This document shows, in pieces, positions 62,904 through 64,000 of a stretch of DNA of 64,000 bases. Each line of letters begins with the position of its first letter. Position 1 is the first letter of the stretch. The notes beneath the pieces were generated by a model. That model was not told the origin of the DNA, did no database searches, and saw only the letters and a program-made list of their open reading frames with translations. Source of the DNA: Sphaerimonospora cavernae (GTDB lineage Bacteria; Actinomycetota; Actinomycetes; Streptosporangiales; Streptosporangiaceae); contig NZ_JBHMQT010000063.1 of the NCBI RefSeq assembly GCF_042435035.1, positions 8,025 to 72,024 of the forward strand. The letters run 5' to 3'. The position numbers were made by a program, and so were the translations under genes.

Positions 62904-64000
62904 GTGGAGCCCGCGAAGCTACTCAATCCGGACCTGTCACGCCCCCAGATTTCGCCGTTGCTCGGTCCGGAGTGGTGGGCCGAGGTCAAGGCCGAGGCGA
63001 CAGCCCGTGCCAACGGCCGCTCCTCGCGCGATTCGATCCGTTCTCCACTCTGGTCCGAGTGGCCCGACTGGCTTACCGCCACCCCTGGCTCCTCCCTGGA
63101 CACCGCACTTCCGGACGGCGTGGCGGATGCTGCGTCTGCCGGTGGCGCCTCCTCCGCCGAGGTATGCCCTGACGGCCCGTTCCTCCGCAGTGGTGGCACT
63201 GCGCTGCGGATCCCGGCTGAGGGCGAGCAGGCGGCTCCCCTGGAAGACGGTCGAACGGAGCGCCACGGCGCTGGCGAAGAAGCTGAGACTGAGACGGCCA
63301 AGACTGAGACTGAGACGGCCAAGACTGAGACTGAGACGGCCGAGACTGAGTCGGCGGAGGCTGGGGCTGAGCCGGAAGGGGCTGAGTCGGCCGGGGCTGA
63401 GTCGGCCGGGACTGGGGCGGCCGGGAGTGGGGCGGCCGGGAGTGGGGCGGCCGGGAGTGGGGCGGGGTCGTGGCCGTTGGTGTCGGCGGTGCGGGAGTCC
63501 GCGCTGGCGCTGGCGTTGACCCCGGTCCCGGACGCGCCCGAGGAGTGTCTGACCCAGCTGGAGGAGCTGATCTTCGCGCGGGATCGGCTGGAGGCGGCGA
63601 TCGCGGTGCGTGCCCAGCGGGTGCACGCGGCCGGGGCCGCTCGTGAGCGCGGGCATGCCTCGACCAGGACCTGGCTGCGGTCGGTGTGCGGGACGAGCCG
63701 GCGGGTCGCCAACCGGGTGATGGGCCTGAGCATGGAGTTGGAACGCCTGCCGCAGGTGAAGGCCGGGTACGCCGCCGGGAGCCTGAGCGAGGCGGTGGTG
63801 ACGGCGATCTGCGCGGCCACCGCCGGGCTGAGCGATGCCGACACGGCCAACGCCGAGACGATTCTGCTGGAGTTGGCCGAGGCGGCCGGGCCGGAGGAGA
63901 TCGCCAAGGCGGGCCGCTATTTGCGGGCCGTGCTCGACCCCGACGGGGTGATCAAAGAGGCCGACGCCGACCACGACGCCCGGTTCCTGCTGGTGCGGGA
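62904..64000 (+). CDS. DUF222 (13E12-type) protein, 5' part, runs off the window
   Basis: This frame is open from GTG 62904 to the window end (365 codons plus two bases). The start has GGAAGGGGG just upstream, and an in-frame TGA at 62886 bounds it. Residues 1-125 are poorly conserved. Residues 126-185 are low complexity: TETETAK repeats, then AESAG and GAAGS repeats. From about 205 comes the DUF222 domain (EECLTQLEELIFARDRLEAA, HASTRTWLRSVCGTSRRVAN, AGSLSEAVVTAICA). In this family a C-terminal HNH endonuclease domain usually follows, here beyond the edge. Such proteins are abundant and repeated in actinobacteria. Confidence 0.85.
   Translation, partial: MEPAKLLNPDLSRPQISPLLGPEWWAEVKAEATARANGRSSRDSIRSPLWSEWPDWLTATPGSSLDTALPDGVADAASAGGASSAEVCPDGPFLRSGGTALRIPAEGEQAAPLEDGRTERHGAGEEAETETAKTETETAKTETETAETESAEAGAEPEGAESAGAESAGTGAAGSGAAGSGAAGSGAGSWPLVSAVRESALALALTPVPDAPEECLTQLEELIFARDRLEAAIAVRAQRVHAAGAARERGHASTRTWLRSVCGTSRRVANRVMGLSMELERLPQVKAGYAAGSLSEAVVTAICAATAGLSDADTANAETILLELAEAAGPEEIAKAGRYLRAVLDPDGVIKEADADHDARFLLVR

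Noticed and set aside
62849..63974. Minus-strand frames with Ser/Ala/Pro repeats
   Set aside because: They are antisense to the repeat-rich part of the DUF222 gene and owe their repeats to it.

Overview
The window is high-GC actinobacterial DNA. GTG/TTG starts, SARP/BTAD regulators, an LCP-LytR_C protein, a DUF574-type methyltransferase, DUF5709 and mycothiol-type DinB-fold proteins suggest Streptosporangiales or a close relative; this is inference from gene content. Nearly everything is ordinary chromosome, densely packed, with one young insertion at 17.37-22.78 kb.

Layout. 0.1-4.9 kb (minus): SdhB-like iron-sulfur protein, aconitase, DsbA-family protein, cupin. 5.1-9.2 kb (plus): CBS/zinc-ribbon protein followed by E1-alpha, E1-beta and E2 of a 2-oxoacid (pyruvate-type) dehydrogenase. 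9.4-12.9 kb (minus): two acidic disordered proteins (one DUF5709), a SpoIIE-type phosphatase and a pentapeptide-repeat protein. 13.0-16.5 kb (minus): PadR regulator, ABC ATPase and FtsX-type permease in one overlapping operon behind a concentric inverted repeat.

16.6-23.1 kb: an SPFH/band-7 gene and its small ribbon-helix-helix partner. The SPFH gene is split by a 5.4-kb integrative element bounded by a 9-bp direct repeat. The element encodes a large serine integrase, a remnant of a replication-type protein behind a possible leader-peptide attenuator, a lipoprotein with a frameshifted paralogue, a DUF4352-type membrane protein and a small protein beside attR. Removing the element with one core copy restores an exact 897-nt SPFH frame.

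23.4-31.6 kb: DinB-fold protein, DUF4870-like membrane protein, two STAS anti-anti-sigma proteins and an RsbW-like ATPase (a partner-switching set without a sigma factor in view), an Orn/Lys/Arg decarboxylase, a YbdK-type ligase, and small membrane proteins. 31.7-41.1 kb: epimerase, NERD-pseudokinase, DrrAB-type ABC exporter convergent with a SARP/NB-ARC/TPR regulator, and a DUF89/ARMT1 protein. 41.2-52.9 kb: phosphoketolase, a PNPOx-like protein, methyltransferase, aldo/keto reductase, CPBP protease, polysaccharide deacetylase, mannose-6-phosphate isomerase and an LCP protein. 52.9-64 kb: membrane-anchored hypothetical protein, Ser/Thr kinase with altered catalytic residues, divergent LysR/aminotransferase pair, GNAT acetyltransferase, a second SARP/NB-ARC/TPR regulator and, running off the edge, a DUF222 (13E12-type) protein.

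Non-coding signals of most interest are two copies of an interspersed palindromic repeat family (30.24-30.44 kb and 47.74-47.99 kb), a 107-nt hairpin element beside the first copy, and operator-like boxes shared by the SPFH promoter and the promoter inside the element. Functions are assigned by recognising motifs by eye; no database search was run.
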